Both the position numbers and the translations under genes were made by a program. A stretch of DNA of 64,000 bases from Gudongella sp046224405 (lineage in GTDB: Bacteria; Bacillota; Clostridia; Tissierellales; Tissierellaceae): contig NZ_JBJXRK010000006.1 in assembly GCF_046224405.1 (NCBI RefSeq), positions 1 through 64,000 on the forward strand. Direction: 5' to 3'. The notes beneath the pieces are model-generated. The model worked only from the letters and a program-made list of their open reading frames with translations, did not search any database and had not been told where the DNA came from. Positions 32,859 to 42,217 of the stretch are shown piece by piece. Positions within the stretch are counted from its first letter, which is position 1; each line of letters begins with the position of its first letter.

Positions 32859-34136
32859 ATGGCAAAAAATGATGACAAGCAATTGAGATGCTCGTTCTGC
32901 GGGAAACCACAGGATCAGGTAAAAAGACTTATAGCGGGTCCGAATGTGTATATCTGTAATGAGTGCATCGAGCTATGTCAGGAGATAATCGACGAGGAAT
33001 TTGTTGATTACAACCAAGATTACGAACTTAGTGATCTGCCCAAGCCTTCAGGTATAAAGGAAACTCTTGATGAGTATGTAATACAACAGGAGAGGGCAAA
33101 GAGAAATCTTGCAGTGGCAGTTTACAATCACTACAAGAGGATAAATAGAAAGACATCAAAAGCAGAGGATGTGGAGCTTCAGAAAAGTAATATTCTTATG
33201 ATTGGACCCACAGGTTCAGGTAAGACTCTTCTTGCACAGACCCTTGCCAGAATTTTGAATGTACCATTCGCAATAGCGGATGCCACTTCACTTACTGAGG
33301 CAGGCTATGTAGGAGAGGATGTTGAGAATATTATCTTAAAGCTTATCCAGGCTGCTGATTATGATATTGAAAAGGCAGAAAAGGGTATAGTATATATAGA
33401 TGAAATCGACAAGGTGGCAAGAAAGACTGAGAATCCTTCAATTACAAGAGATGTAAGTGGTGAGGGAGTCCAGCAGGCCCTCCTCAAGATTCTTGAGGGC
33501 ACCGTGGCCAATGTACCTCCACAGGGTGGAAGAAAGCATCCCCACCAGGAGTTCATTCAGATTGACACAACCAATATTCTTTTCATAGTTGGTGGAGCAT
33601 TTGACGGCCTGGATAGCATCATACAATCCAGGGTCGGCAAAAAGACCATGGGCTTTGGAGCAGATGTGAAGTCAAGAAAGAAAAACATTGGTGAGCTTTT
33701 GAAGCAAATTCAGCCTGAGGACCTTATAAAATTCGGTCTGATTCCAGAGTTTGTTGGTAGACTACCGGTTTTGGCAACCCTTGAAGAGCTGGATGAAGAG
33801 GCGTTGGTAAGAATTCTTACAGAGCCGAAGAATGCACTTGTCAAGCAGTATACCCAGCTATTCAGCATGGATGATATCGAGCTTGAATTTGAGGAAGAGG
33901 CATTGGAACTAATAGCAAGAAAGGCAATCGAGAGAAAGACAGGGGCAAGAGGCCTCAGAAGCATAATCGAAGAAAAAATGCTTGATATAATGTATGAGCT
34001 TCCAACAATGGAAAATGTTCAAAAATGCATTGTAACCAAGGATACAATTGAAAATGGAACAGAGCCTACACTTGTGCTGGTTGACAAGAAAAAAAGTAGG
34101 ACAAAAGAAAATAGCAGTAAGGAATCTGCATCTTAA
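32859..34136 (+). CDS. clpX: ClpX, ATP-binding subunit of Clp protease
   Basis: The 425-residue unfoldase has an N-terminal zinc finger with Cys11, Cys14, Cys33 and Cys36, Walker A GPTGSGKT at 116-123, Walker B IVYIDEIDKV, and the sensor and pore regions of the AAA+ fold, including ARGLRSIIEE. It lies in the clpP operon; a hairpin after it may reduce readthrough into lon. Confidence 0.96.
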   Translation: MAKNDDKQLRCSFCGKPQDQVKRLIAGPNVYICNECIELCQEIIDEEFVDYNQDYELSDLPKPSGIKETLDEYVIQQERAKRNLAVAVYNHYKRINRKTSKAEDVELQKSNILMIGPTGSGKTLLAQTLARILNVPFAIADATSLTEAGYVGEDVENIILKLIQAADYDIEKAEKGIVYIDEIDKVARKTENPSITRDVSGEGVQQALLKILEGTVANVPPQGGRKHPHQEFIQIDTTNILFIVGGAFDGLDSIIQSRVGKKTMGFGADVKSRKKNIGELLKQIQPEDLIKFGLIPEFVGRLPVLATLEELDEEALVRILTEPKNALVKQYTQLFSMDDIELEFEEEALELIARKAIERKTGARGLRSIIEEKMLDIMYELPTMENVQKCIVTKDTIENGTEPTLVLVDKKKSRTKENSSKESAS

Positions 34137-34164
34137 AGGCTCACAACTGTGAGCTTTTATTTTG
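34135..34164 (+). terminator. Hairpin between clpX and lon
   Basis: A 10-bp stem with one wobble (34135-34144 with 34149-34158, loop AACT) is followed by TTTTATTTTG. It overlaps the clpX stop, so it may act as a partial terminator that lowers lon relative to clpX. Confidence 0.7.
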
Positions 34165-34182
34165 CATTTAGGAGGTACGAAA

Positions 34183-36537
34183 ATGAATAACCCCTATATT
34201 ATTGAAGAGAGAAAAATTCCCCTGATACCCCTTAGAGGAATATCTATATTTCCCCACATGGTCATACATTTTGACGTGGGAAGGGAGAAGTCGGTACAGG
34301 CTCTGGAAAAATCCATGATGGACGATTCGCTGATAATGCTTTGTACACAGATAAATCCCAAGGTTGAAGAGCCTGATTTTGATGATTTCTATCATGTTGG
34401 CACCATAGCAAAGGTAAAACAAATGCTCAAGCTTCCAGGGGGAAGCATAAGAGTGTTGGTCGAAGGAATCAACAGAGGAAAAGTGAAGAGTCTAAGCCAG
34501 GAAGAGCCATACTTTGAGGCTGTTGCCGATATCTATAGCTATGAAAGTGAAGACCTGGAGAAGAGTCAAGAGACTGAAGCTGCAATGAGACTTGTAATCG
34601 AGGATCTTGAGGAGTATATAAGCCTTAATCCAAAGGTCTCCTCAGAGGTCATATACACCATTTCAGACATAGAAGACCCAGGCAGACTTGCAGATGTTAT
34701 AGCTTCATACATCTTCCTAAAGCAGGATGATGACCAGAAGATACTACAGACCTTTGATTTCTTTCAGAGGCTGGAGATTCTTCATGAGATATTGCAACGG
34801 GAGATTGAACTCTTGAGGATCGAGGATAAGATCAACCAAAGGGTCAAGAAGCAGATAAACAAGGTCCAGAAGGAGTATTACCTGAAGGAGCAGCTGAAGG
34901 CAATCCAGAAGGAGCTTGGCGAGGATGACAGCTTTTCAGGTGAAATAGAGGAATATCAGAGTAAAATAAAGAAAATCAAGATGCCAAAGGAAGTCAAGGA
35001 AAAGGCATTGAAGGAAGTTGACAGGCTTGCGAAGATGTCTCCCCATTCGGCTGAGGTGGGAGTGATAAGGACCTATCTTGATTGGATTGTTGACCTTCCA
35101 TGGGATAAGGAAACAAAGGAAAAAATTGATATTAAAAAGGCAAGGGAGATTCTTGACAACGACCATTACGGTCTAAAGGACGTAAAGGAAAGGATTCTTG
35201 AGTTTATAGCCATCAGAAAACTTACAAATTCTATTAAGGGACCGATACTTTGCCTCGTTGGACCTCCTGGAGTAGGTAAGACATCAATCGCCCGATCAAT
35301 TGCATCTTCACTTAACAGAAACTTTGTTAGAATGTCATTGGGAGGAGTAAGGGACGAAGCTGAAATAAGAGGTCACAGAAGAACCTATGTTGGCAGCATG
35401 CCTGGAAGGATAATCAGCTCCATCAAGAAAGCGGAAACAAGAAATCCAGTGTTCCTGTTCGATGAAATAGACAAGCTGGCCAGTGACTTCAGGGGAGATC
35501 CAGCCAGTGCACTTCTGGAGGTATTGGATCCTGAACAGAACTCAACCTTTACTGACCACTTCCTGGAGGCTCCTTTTGACCTTTCAAAGGTTATGTTTAT
35601 AACAACTGCAAATACGACATCAACAATACCTCCTGCCCTTTTGGACAGGATGGAGGTAATCAGAATCAGTGGCTACACTGAGGAGGAGAAGCTCCAGATA
35701 GCCAAGAGATACCTGTTGCCTAAACAAATGAAGGAGCATGGACTGAAGGATGACCAGATCAAGGTGTCAGATGCAGCACTTAGAGGTGTAATAAACTACT
35801 ATACCAGAGAAGCGGGAGTTAGAAATCTGGAGAGGAATATTGCAAATCTATGTAGAAAGGCTGCAAAGAAGATAGTTGAGGAAGGTAAAAAGTCCGTGTC
35901 CATAAATGCCGGGAACATAACATCATATCTTGGAACTAAAAAGTTCAGATATGACAAGCTGGAAGAGAAAAACCAGATTGGTGTAGCAAATGGTCTTGCA
36001 TGGACTGCTGTAGGTGGAGAAACTCTTTCCGTAGAGGTTACTACAATGAAGGGTACGGGAAAAACCCAGCTTACGGGAAAGCTTGGAGATGTGATGAAGG
36101 AATCGGCAATGGCTGGAATAAGCTATGTAAGGGCAAATGCCGAAAGACTTAAGATATCACCTGATTTCTATAAGGATGTTGATATTCACATACACGTACC
36201 AGAAGGTGCAATTCCAAAGGACGGACCATCTGCTGGAATTACAATAGCAACAGCGGTGATATCAGCTTTGACTGAAAGGCCCATACTAAGAGAGGTTGCC
36301 ATGACTGGAGAAATAACACTTAGAGGCAGGGTCCTGCCTGTAGGAGGAATTAAGGAGAAGCTGCTTGCTGCTCATAGAATGGGGATCCAGATGGTCCTTT
36401 TGCCGTTCGACAACAAGAAGGATCTTGAGGAAATACCTGACAAGATCAAGAAGAAGATGGAGTTTGTGCTGGTGAAAAATCTGGACCAGGTCCTGGAACA
36501 CGCATTGGAAAAGGGTGAGATTGATGAAGATAATTAG
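34183..36537 (+). CDS. lon: ATP-dependent protease La (Lon)
   Basis: The 784-residue protease has an N-terminal substrate domain (IPLIPLRGISIFPHMVIHFDVGR), a coiled helical region, the AAA+ module with Walker A GPPGVGKTSIARS and Walker B VFLFDEIDKL, and the C-terminal protease domain with catalytic Ser in PKDGPSAGITIATA and Lys in GGIKEKLLAAHR. GGAGGT just before ATG 34183 decides the start over an upstream in-frame codon. It overlaps engB by 14 nt. Confidence 0.96.
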   Translation: MNNPYIIEERKIPLIPLRGISIFPHMVIHFDVGREKSVQALEKSMMDDSLIMLCTQINPKVEEPDFDDFYHVGTIAKVKQMLKLPGGSIRVLVEGINRGKVKSLSQEEPYFEAVADIYSYESEDLEKSQETEAAMRLVIEDLEEYISLNPKVSSEVIYTISDIEDPGRLADVIASYIFLKQDDDQKILQTFDFFQRLEILHEILQREIELLRIEDKINQRVKKQINKVQKEYYLKEQLKAIQKELGEDDSFSGEIEEYQSKIKKIKMPKEVKEKALKEVDRLAKMSPHSAEVGVIRTYLDWIVDLPWDKETKEKIDIKKAREILDNDHYGLKDVKERILEFIAIRKLTNSIKGPILCLVGPPGVGKTSIARSIASSLNRNFVRMSLGGVRDEAEIRGHRRTYVGSMPGRIISSIKKAETRNPVFLFDEIDKLASDFRGDPASALLEVLDPEQNSTFTDHFLEAPFDLSKVMFITTANTTSTIPPALLDRMEVIRISGYTEEEKLQIAKRYLLPKQMKEHGLKDDQIKVSDAALRGVINYYTREAGVRNLERNIANLCRKAAKKIVEEGKKSVSINAGNITSYLGTKKFRYDKLEEKNQIGVANGLAWTAVGGETLSVEVTTMKGTGKTQLTGKLGDVMKESAMAGISYVRANAERLKISPDFYKDVDIHIHVPEGAIPKDGPSAGITIATAVISALTERPILREVAMTGEITLRGRVLPVGGIKEKLLAAHRMGIQMVLLPFDNKKDLEEIPDKIKKKMEFVLVKNLDQVLEHALEKGEIDEDN

Positions 36538-37126
36538 CTCAGACCTACAGACAATGGCTGTTGCACCGAAAGGCTACCCGGATGATGGATTGCCGGAGCT
36601 TGCTTTTGCAGGGAGGTCCAATGTTGGAAAATCATCATTTATAAACGCCATGCTAAATAGGACAAACCTTGCAAGGACAAGCGGAAAGCCTGGGAAGACA
36701 AGGACCATAAACTTTTATCTTATAAACGAGATATTTAGATTTGTGGATCTACCAGGTTATGGATATGCTCAGGTCTCAAAGAGTGAGCGTAAAAAGTGGG
36801 GAGACATAATCGAGTTGTATCTAAGAAAACGAGATAACCTTAAGGCCATAGTCCTTTTGGTTGACATCAGACACAAGCCCTCTGCACAGGATGTTGACAT
36901 GTACCATTGGATTAAAACCTTTGGGTATGACGCGATTATTGTTGCCACTAAGGCAGATAAAATAGCACGGGGACAATGGGAAAGACACATGAAGATTATC
37001 AGGGAAGAACTTGAGATAGAGGGAAATGACTTTGTAGTACCCTTCTCTTCATCAAAGAAACTTAATGTTGACAAGCTATGGGACATATTTGAGCCAATGC
37101 TCATACAAGAGACATTGGAAGGATAA
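36524..37126 (+). CDS. engB: Ribosome biogenesis GTPase YsxC/EngB
   Basis: The 200-residue GTPase has G1 GRSNVGKSSF, G3 VDLPGYGYA and G4 ATKADKIA, the EngB pattern used in 50S subunit assembly. A GTG at 36515 is in frame, but the ATG at 36524 fits family length and lies downstream of the GGTGAG stretch. It overlaps the end of lon, so translation is coupled. Confidence 0.93.
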   Translation: MKIISSDLQTMAVAPKGYPDDGLPELAFAGRSNVGKSSFINAMLNRTNLARTSGKPGKTRTINFYLINEIFRFVDLPGYGYAQVSKSERKKWGDIIELYLRKRDNLKAIVLLVDIRHKPSAQDVDMYHWIKTFGYDAIIVATKADKIARGQWERHMKIIREELEIEGNDFVVPFSSSKKLNVDKLWDIFEPMLIQETLEG

Positions 37127-37138
37127 AAGAGTGCAAAT

Positions 37139-37169
37139 AAAGAGCCAGTGGTTTCCACTGGCTCTTTGT
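37139..37169. terminator. Bidirectional terminator between engB and rubredoxin
   Basis: A perfect 13-bp stem AAAGAGCCAGTGG/CCACTGGCTCTTT (37139-37151 with 37155-37167) has a TTT loop. Confidence 0.85.
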
Positions 37170-37177
37170 AAGTACTT

Positions 37178-37336
37178 TTACTCTTTTTCAAACATATCCT
37201 TAGTTGCTCCACATACGGGGCATACCCAATCCTCTGGTAGATCTTCAAAAGCTGTTCCTGGAGCTATACCTCCATCTGGATCTCCTTCAGCTGGATCATA
37301 AACATAACCGCATGGTCCACATACCCATTTGTCCAT
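37178..37336 (-). CDS. rub: Rubredoxin
   Basis: The 52-residue protein reads MDKWVCGPCGYVYDPAEG at the start and DWVCPVCGATKDMFEKE at the end. It has the two CxxC knuckles (Cys6, Cys9, Cys39, Cys42) that hold one iron, and the usual GDPDGGIAPGTAFEDLP middle. It passes electrons, probably to rubrerythrin (6256) in peroxide reduction. AAAGGAG lies upstream on the minus strand, and the promoter has an extended -10 (37378-37386). It is a single-gene unit and converges with engB on the shared terminator. Confidence 0.96.
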   Translation of the reverse strand: MDKWVCGPCGYVYDPAEGDPDGGIAPGTAFEDLPEDWVCPVCGATKDMFEKE

Positions 37337-37377
37337 TGTGCATTCTCCTTTCGTTTGTGAATTTACTTAGTTACCTT

Positions 37378-37386
37378 ATTATACCA
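37378..37386 (-). promoter_or_regulatory. Extended -10 promoter of rubredoxin
   Basis: On the minus strand TGGTATAAT (-10 at 37378-37383) lies about 40 bp before the rubredoxin ATG. No good -35 is seen. Confidence 0.5.
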
Positions 37387-37498
37387 TATTTCCACTAAAA
37401 AGAAACAGGTAAATTTTTTGGAGGAAACCGTTATATTAGATTATATCTGGAAAAGATGGGTAAAATACATATGACTAGAATATTTGGATGTGATAGAA

Positions 37499-37888
37499 AT
37501 GAATTATATTTATAAGGGTACAGTCTGCAGCGATCTTGAAACCATTAAGAATTTCATCGACAAGACTGTAACTAATCTCGACAGCTTAATATCCGATAGA
37601 GACCTTATATTTGATATAAAGGTAATTCTAAATGAACTTATTGTCAACGGAGCTCTCCATGGCAACGAATGCGTGTCCTCAAAATGCGTTAGCCTGACAC
37701 TGAAAATGAGTCAGGATAAACTTACAATTGAGGTTCAGGACGAGGGAGACGGAATTCAATATGATCCAGGGGAATACAACCCTTCAGACCTTAAGTCTTG
37801 GGGAAGGGGCCTGGTTCTTGTAAATGGACTCTCAGACGAGTTCTATGTAGACAGGAACAGAGTGGTCTCGGTTAAAAATATTGTTTAG
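37499..37888 (+). CDS. HATPase_c domain protein, anti-sigma-factor-like (RsbW/SpoIIAB fold)
   Basis: The roughly 129-residue protein is a bare GHKL ATP-binding domain. The N-box is ILNELIVNGALHGN, the G1 box is DEGDGI, and the G2-like stretch is GRGLVLVNGLSDEF. Such small proteins act as serine-kinase anti-sigma factors paired with an anti-anti-sigma factor, but no partner or sigma factor is adjacent. The start is uncertain: TTG 37484, GTG 37490 and ATG 37499 are all in frame and none has a clear ribosome site. Confidence 0.78.
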   Translation: MNYIYKGTVCSDLETIKNFIDKTVTNLDSLISDRDLIFDIKVILNELIVNGALHGNECVSSKCVSLTLKMSQDKLTIEVQDEGDGIQYDPGEYNPSDLKSWGRGLVLVNGLSDEFYVDRNRVVSVKNIV

Positions 37889-37916
37889 GCACTTATAAAT
37901 TATTATATTTGTGATT

Positions 37917-37953
37917 AAAGTATTATTCCAAGATGGATAATACTTTATTTTTG
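37917..37953 (+). terminator. Terminator after the HATPase gene
   Basis: A 12-bp stem with one bulged T (37917-37929 with 37935-37946) is followed by ATTTTTG. Confidence 0.7.
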
Positions 37954-38032
37954 TGTTTTGTGTGAAAGTGTGATAATATTATAAAGTTAAGCATATGACA
38001 ATTTGATTATAGAAGGGATCTGTAATAAGTTT

Positions 38033-39847
38033 ATGAAAAGAAATGATATTAGAAACGTAGCAATCATCGCCCATGTCGACCATGGGAAGACCACCTTGGT
38101 GGACAGTCTTCTTAGGCAATCTGGAATATTCAGGGAAAACCAGGTTGTTCAGGAAAGGGTAATGGATTCCAATGACATAGAAAAGGAAAGAGGAATCACA
38201 ATACTGGCAAAAAACACTGCTGTTACCTACAAGGGAGTTAAGATTAATATTGTCGATACACCTGGACACGCTGATTTTGGTGGAGAAGTGGAACGAGTCC
38301 TTAAAATGGTAAATGGGGTAGTTCTACTTGTGGATGCCTTTGAGGGAGCCATGCCTCAGACAAAGTTTGTTTTGAGAAAGGCTCTTGAACTTGAGCTGCC
38401 GGTAGTGGTTGCAATAAACAAGATCGATAGACCAGAAGCAAGACCTGAAGAGGTAATTGATGAAATACTGGACCTTTTTATAGAACTTGGTGCAAAGGAT
38501 AGCCAGCTGGATTGTCCATTTGTATTTACCTCTGCCAAGGAAGGAACAGCAACCTTGGATCTTGAAGACAGTACAGAAACAATGAAGGATTTGTTTGAGA
38601 CAATTGTCGAATACATTCCAGCTCCTGAAGGAGATTCAGAGGGAGCCACACAAATCTTGATTTCCACAATAGACTACAATGAGTATGTGGGCAGGATAGG
38701 AATTGGAAAGGTTGAAAGAGGAGTAATCCACACCAACCAGGAAGTAATAATTGTAAACAAGGCAAAGCCAGATAGGAAAGTTAAGGCAAAGATAAACAAG
38801 CTGTATGAGTTTGAAGGCTTGAACAGAGTGGAGGTTGAAAGATCAACCATAGGAAGTATTGTAGCTCTTTCTGGACCTGCAGACCTGGAAATAGGAGATA
38901 CCCTATGTGATCTGGATACCCCAGAGGCTATCGATTTCGTAAAAATTTCTGAGCCAACTCTTGCAATGACATTTTCTGTAAACAATAGTCCTTTCGCAGG
39001 AAGGGAAGGTGACTTTGTAACGTCAAGACAGCTAAGGAATAGACTCTACAAGGAGCTTCAGACGGATGTAAGTTTAAGGGTGGAGGATACAGACCAAACC
39101 GATGCCTTCAGGGTATCTGGAAGAGGAGAGCTTCACCTGTCCGTTCTTATTGAAAACATGAGAAGAGAAGGCTATGAATTCCAGGTATCGAAACCGGTAG
39201 TCCTTTACAAGACAATTGACGGTAAAAAGCATGAGCCAATGGAAAAGGTCACCATAGATGTGGGAAATGAGTTTGTTGGGGCAGTAATTGACAAGCTTGG
39301 ACAAAGAAAAGGGGAGCTTGCAAGCATGTCAGAGCCTGTTGGAGGCTATGCACGACTTATCTTTTCAATACCTGCCAGAGGATTGATTGGATACAGGCAG
39401 GAATTTCTGACAGACACAAAGGGTAATGGAATATTGAACACTATTTTTGATGGATATGCCCCATACAAAGGTGATATTCCAAGAAGAAAAACAGGCTCAA
39501 TAATAGCCTTCGAAACGGGGGAGGCTACTGGCTATGGCTTGTACTCAGCCCAAGAAAGGGGTATATTATTCATAGAGGCTGGAAAGTCAGTCTATGAAGG
39601 AATGGTTGTCGGTTCAAATCCAAAGGGCTTGGATATTGAGGTCAACGTTACAAAGAGAAAACAGCAGTCAAATGTAAGAGCCTCTGGTTCAGATGATTCA
39701 TTGAGACTGTCAACTCCTAAAATCATGTCTCTTGAAGAAGCTCTTGAGTTCATAGAAGAGGACGAACTTATCGAGGTAACACCTCTTAATTTCAGAATCA
39801 GGAAGAGGATATTGGAGACAAATAAAAGATACAAATCAAAAAAATAA
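38033..39847 (+). CDS. typA: Translational GTPase TypA/BipA
   Basis: This 604-residue GTPase of the EF-G family begins MKRNDIRNVAIIAHVDHGKTTLVDSLL, followed by ERGITILAKNTAV, VDTPGHADFGGEVERVL and AINKIDRPEARPEEV. The C-terminal domain has the family-specific GYARLIFSIPARGLIGYRQEF. It acts in ribosome assembly and stress. A longer frame from TTG 38003 exists, but the conserved N-terminus sets ATG 38033; the ribosome site there is weak. Confidence 0.94.
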   Translation: MKRNDIRNVAIIAHVDHGKTTLVDSLLRQSGIFRENQVVQERVMDSNDIEKERGITILAKNTAVTYKGVKINIVDTPGHADFGGEVERVLKMVNGVVLLVDAFEGAMPQTKFVLRKALELELPVVVAINKIDRPEARPEEVIDEILDLFIELGAKDSQLDCPFVFTSAKEGTATLDLEDSTETMKDLFETIVEYIPAPEGDSEGATQILISTIDYNEYVGRIGIGKVERGVIHTNQEVIIVNKAKPDRKVKAKINKLYEFEGLNRVEVERSTIGSIVALSGPADLEIGDTLCDLDTPEAIDFVKISEPTLAMTFSVNNSPFAGREGDFVTSRQLRNRLYKELQTDVSLRVEDTDQTDAFRVSGRGELHLSVLIENMRREGYEFQVSKPVVLYKTIDGKKHEPMEKVTIDVGNEFVGAVIDKLGQRKGELASMSEPVGGYARLIFSIPARGLIGYRQEFLTDTKGNGILNTIFDGYAPYKGDIPRRKTGSIIAFETGEATGYGLYSAQERGILFIEAGKSVYEGMVVGSNPKGLDIEVNVTKRKQQSNVRASGSDDSLRLSTPKIMSLEEALEFIEEDELIEVTPLNFRIRKRILETNKRYKSKK

Positions 39848-39876
39848 CATAGAGAACAAGAAAAGGGGAGGCTCCA

Positions 39877-41334
39877 ATGGAAAGCCTGTTTTCATCCTAC
39901 ATGTTCATATTCAGTAACCTTATATGGATCAATATACTACTTGCATTGGTGTTGGTTTTCTTCGAAAGGAGAAACCCGACATCCACATGGTTGTGGCTTA
40001 TGGTCCTGCTTTTTTTGCCTGGTATCGGGTTTATACTGTACCTTTTTCTAGGACAGGACATGTCAAAGAAAAAGACCTTCAAGACAAAGGCAGAGGAGGA
40101 CGATTGCTTTGACATACTCATAGCTGACCAGGAAAAAAACTTCAGTACCAGGGAGTTCCTAAAAAGAAACCCTGAGTACAAGGCATATAATGATATCGTC
40201 AAGCTCCACCTAATGGGTAGCAATTCCGTATTCACATCAGATAACAAGGTTAAGCTATATTTCAGTGGAGAGGATAAATTTGCGGACCTTTTGAAAAGCA
40301 TAGAAGGAGCAAAGGAGTATATCCACATGGAATATTATATCTTCAATGACGATGCCCTCGGTAGGGAGGTAATGGTGACCCTGGCGACAAAGGCTTCAGA
40401 GGGTATAGAGGTCAAGTTGCTTATCGATGGAATGGGAAGCAGAAAGCTAGGAAGAAGCTTGACCAATGTCCTAAGGGAGGCTGGAGGTGAAGTGGTTTAT
40501 TTTTTCCCTCCTTTTATCCCGGTGTTCAATGTTAGGATCAACTACCGAAACCACAGGAAAATTTGCATAATCGATGGTAAAGAGGCTTATCTGGGTGGAT
40601 TTAATGTGGGAAATGAATATTTGGGATTGTCCAAGAAGTTCGGATACTGGAGGGATACCCATATAAGGATAGAGGGATCAGCAATAAGCTCCATACAATG
40701 GCAATTCTTCCTTGATTGGAGATTTGCATCTGGAGAGGAAATAAGAGGCTGCCAAAGCTACATTGGTGATCGGGGTGAAGACAACCAGGTAGGGATACAG
40801 ATTGTAAGTAGTGGTCCCGACTCCAAATGGCCTAGCATAAAGGATGGATATCTTAAGATGATCAACAATGCTGAAAATCGACTTTATATAGAGACACCCT
40901 ATTTCATACCGGATGACAGTATCTTTGAGGCATTGAAAATAGCTGGTTTGTCTGGCCTGGATGTAAGGGTGATGATACCCAATAAGCCGGATCATCCATT
41001 TGTTTATTGGGCAGGATTAAGCTACATGGGAGAGCTCCTGGAGGCGGGCGTCAGGTTTTATACCTACGAAAGAGGATTTCTTCATTCAAAGGTGATCATT
41101 ACGGACGATACGGTTTCTACAGTTGGAACCGCCAATCTTGATATAAGGAGCTTTAAGCTGAACTTTGAAATAAATGCTTTCATTTATGACAAGGATACCA
41201 ACGGGATGCTAGCAGAGAGATTTCTTAGAGATTTGGATAACTGCCGAGAGATAACCATGGACATTTACAGTTCCAGATCCAGAGTCATAAAGATAAAGGA
41301 ATCAGTATCCAGGCTATTATCACCAATACTATAA
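39877..41334 (+). CDS. cls: Cardiolipin synthase
   Basis: The 485-residue membrane phospholipase D-type enzyme has two N-terminal helices (about residues 10-30 and 37-58) and two HKD motifs: NHRKICIIDGKEAYLGGFN and HSKVIITDDTVSTVGTANLD. It joins two phosphatidylglycerols into cardiolipin. AGGGGAGG precedes the ATG. It is followed 20 nt later by a class-IV aminotransferase. Confidence 0.93.
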   Translation: MESLFSSYMFIFSNLIWINILLALVLVFFERRNPTSTWLWLMVLLFLPGIGFILYLFLGQDMSKKKTFKTKAEEDDCFDILIADQEKNFSTREFLKRNPEYKAYNDIVKLHLMGSNSVFTSDNKVKLYFSGEDKFADLLKSIEGAKEYIHMEYYIFNDDALGREVMVTLATKASEGIEVKLLIDGMGSRKLGRSLTNVLREAGGEVVYFFPPFIPVFNVRINYRNHRKICIIDGKEAYLGGFNVGNEYLGLSKKFGYWRDTHIRIEGSAISSIQWQFFLDWRFASGEEIRGCQSYIGDRGEDNQVGIQIVSSGPDSKWPSIKDGYLKMINNAENRLYIETPYFIPDDSIFEALKIAGLSGLDVRVMIPNKPDHPFVYWAGLSYMGELLEAGVRFYTYERGFLHSKVIITDDTVSTVGTANLDIRSFKLNFEINAFIYDKDTNGMLAERFLRDLDNCREITMDIYSSRSRVIKIKESVSRLLSPIL

Positions 41335-41354
41335 AATAACAGGAGGTAGTCAGA

Positions 41355-42173
41355 ATGCAACATGAGGCAACTTTTGATTATGTATCGGTAAATGGGAAGA
41401 TGGAGAGGGTAGGGGAGACCTCCTTTTTTGAAAGGGTAACTGGATCAGCCATATATGAAGTTATTAGGGTTGTAAATGGAAACCCCATGTTTCTTGAGGA
41501 TCATCTTGAAAGAATGTATGGTTCTGCTGAGCTAGCTGATTTTAATCTTACTTACGATGCAGATGAAATTAGAGATCATGTAATCAGATTGATTGGAGCA
41601 AATGGGATAGTGAGCAACAATATTAAATTGCTGGCGACTACTGATGATTCTGGAAAGGAATTGTTTATGGCATATGCAGTTGAAAGCTTCTATCCTCCTG
41701 AAGATTACTATCGCAATGGAATAAAGGTGATTCTGTTTAACCACCAGCGTGATAACCCAAATGCAAAAGTGCAGCACAGTGATTTCAGACAAAGGGTGAA
41801 GGATGCCATGAATAGGGAAGATGCCTTTGAGGCTCTTCTTGTTAATGAAGAAGGCCACATTCTGGAAGGTAGCAGATCAAACATGTTTTATATACTTGAA
41901 GGTAAGCTTTATACAGCACCTGCAAGCGACGTTCTACTGGGCATAACTAGAAAGCATATCATTGCATTATCCTTAAGGCTGGGTTATCCTGTCCATGAAA
42001 GAAGACTTCACAGGAACGAGTTGGGAAGTGTTCAGGGACTGTTTGTATCCGGAACCAGCATTGGGGTCCTTCCTGTGTCCAAGGTTGATAATATGGATCT
42101 TCCCACAATGGAAAACGAGATTATCAAAAAACTTGTTGAAGGGTATAAAAGCCTTATGAGTGATTTATCCTGA
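41355..42173 (+). CDS. Class-IV PLP aminotransferase (branched-chain/D-amino acid/ADC lyase type)
   Basis: The 272-residue protein has the fold-type IV pattern: SAIYEVIRVVNGNPMFLEDHLERM near the start, the likely PLP lysine in NAKVQHSDFRQRV, then EALLVNEEGHILEGSRSNMFYI and LLGITRKHIIALSLRLG. Whether it acts on branched-chain amino acids, D-alanine or aminodeoxychorismate cannot be settled. With the Vor pathway a branched-chain role is plausible but not shown. AGGAGGT precedes the ATG. Confidence 0.82.
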   Translation: MQHEATFDYVSVNGKMERVGETSFFERVTGSAIYEVIRVVNGNPMFLEDHLERMYGSAELADFNLTYDADEIRDHVIRLIGANGIVSNNIKLLATTDDSGKELFMAYAVESFYPPEDYYRNGIKVILFNHQRDNPNAKVQHSDFRQRVKDAMNREDAFEALLVNEEGHILEGSRSNMFYILEGKLYTAPASDVLLGITRKHIIALSLRLGYPVHERRLHRNELGSVQGLFVSGTSIGVLPVSKVDNMDLPTMENEIIKKLVEGYKSLMSDLS

Positions 42174-42186
42174 TTAAAGAATAAGA

Positions 42187-42217
42187 GAGACCTTTGGCTA
42201 AGCCAAGGGTCTCTTTT
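42187..42217. terminator. Bidirectional terminator
   Basis: A 12-bp stem with one wobble (42187-42198 with 42202-42213, loop TAA) is flanked by T and A runs and serves the aminotransferase and pepT. Confidence 0.85.

Noticed and set aside
32335..32910. 191-codon minus-strand frame opposite clpP
   Set aside because: Antisense shadow of clpP with odd Ser/His-rich composition.
36769..37248. 159-codon minus-strand frame across the end of engB and the terminator
   Set aside because: It runs through a strong terminator and part of the rubredoxin gene in another frame; no protein features.
37204..37398. Plus-strand frames opposite the rubredoxin gene
   Set aside because: The minus strand encodes a textbook rubredoxin with its own ribosome site and promoter, so these are shadows.
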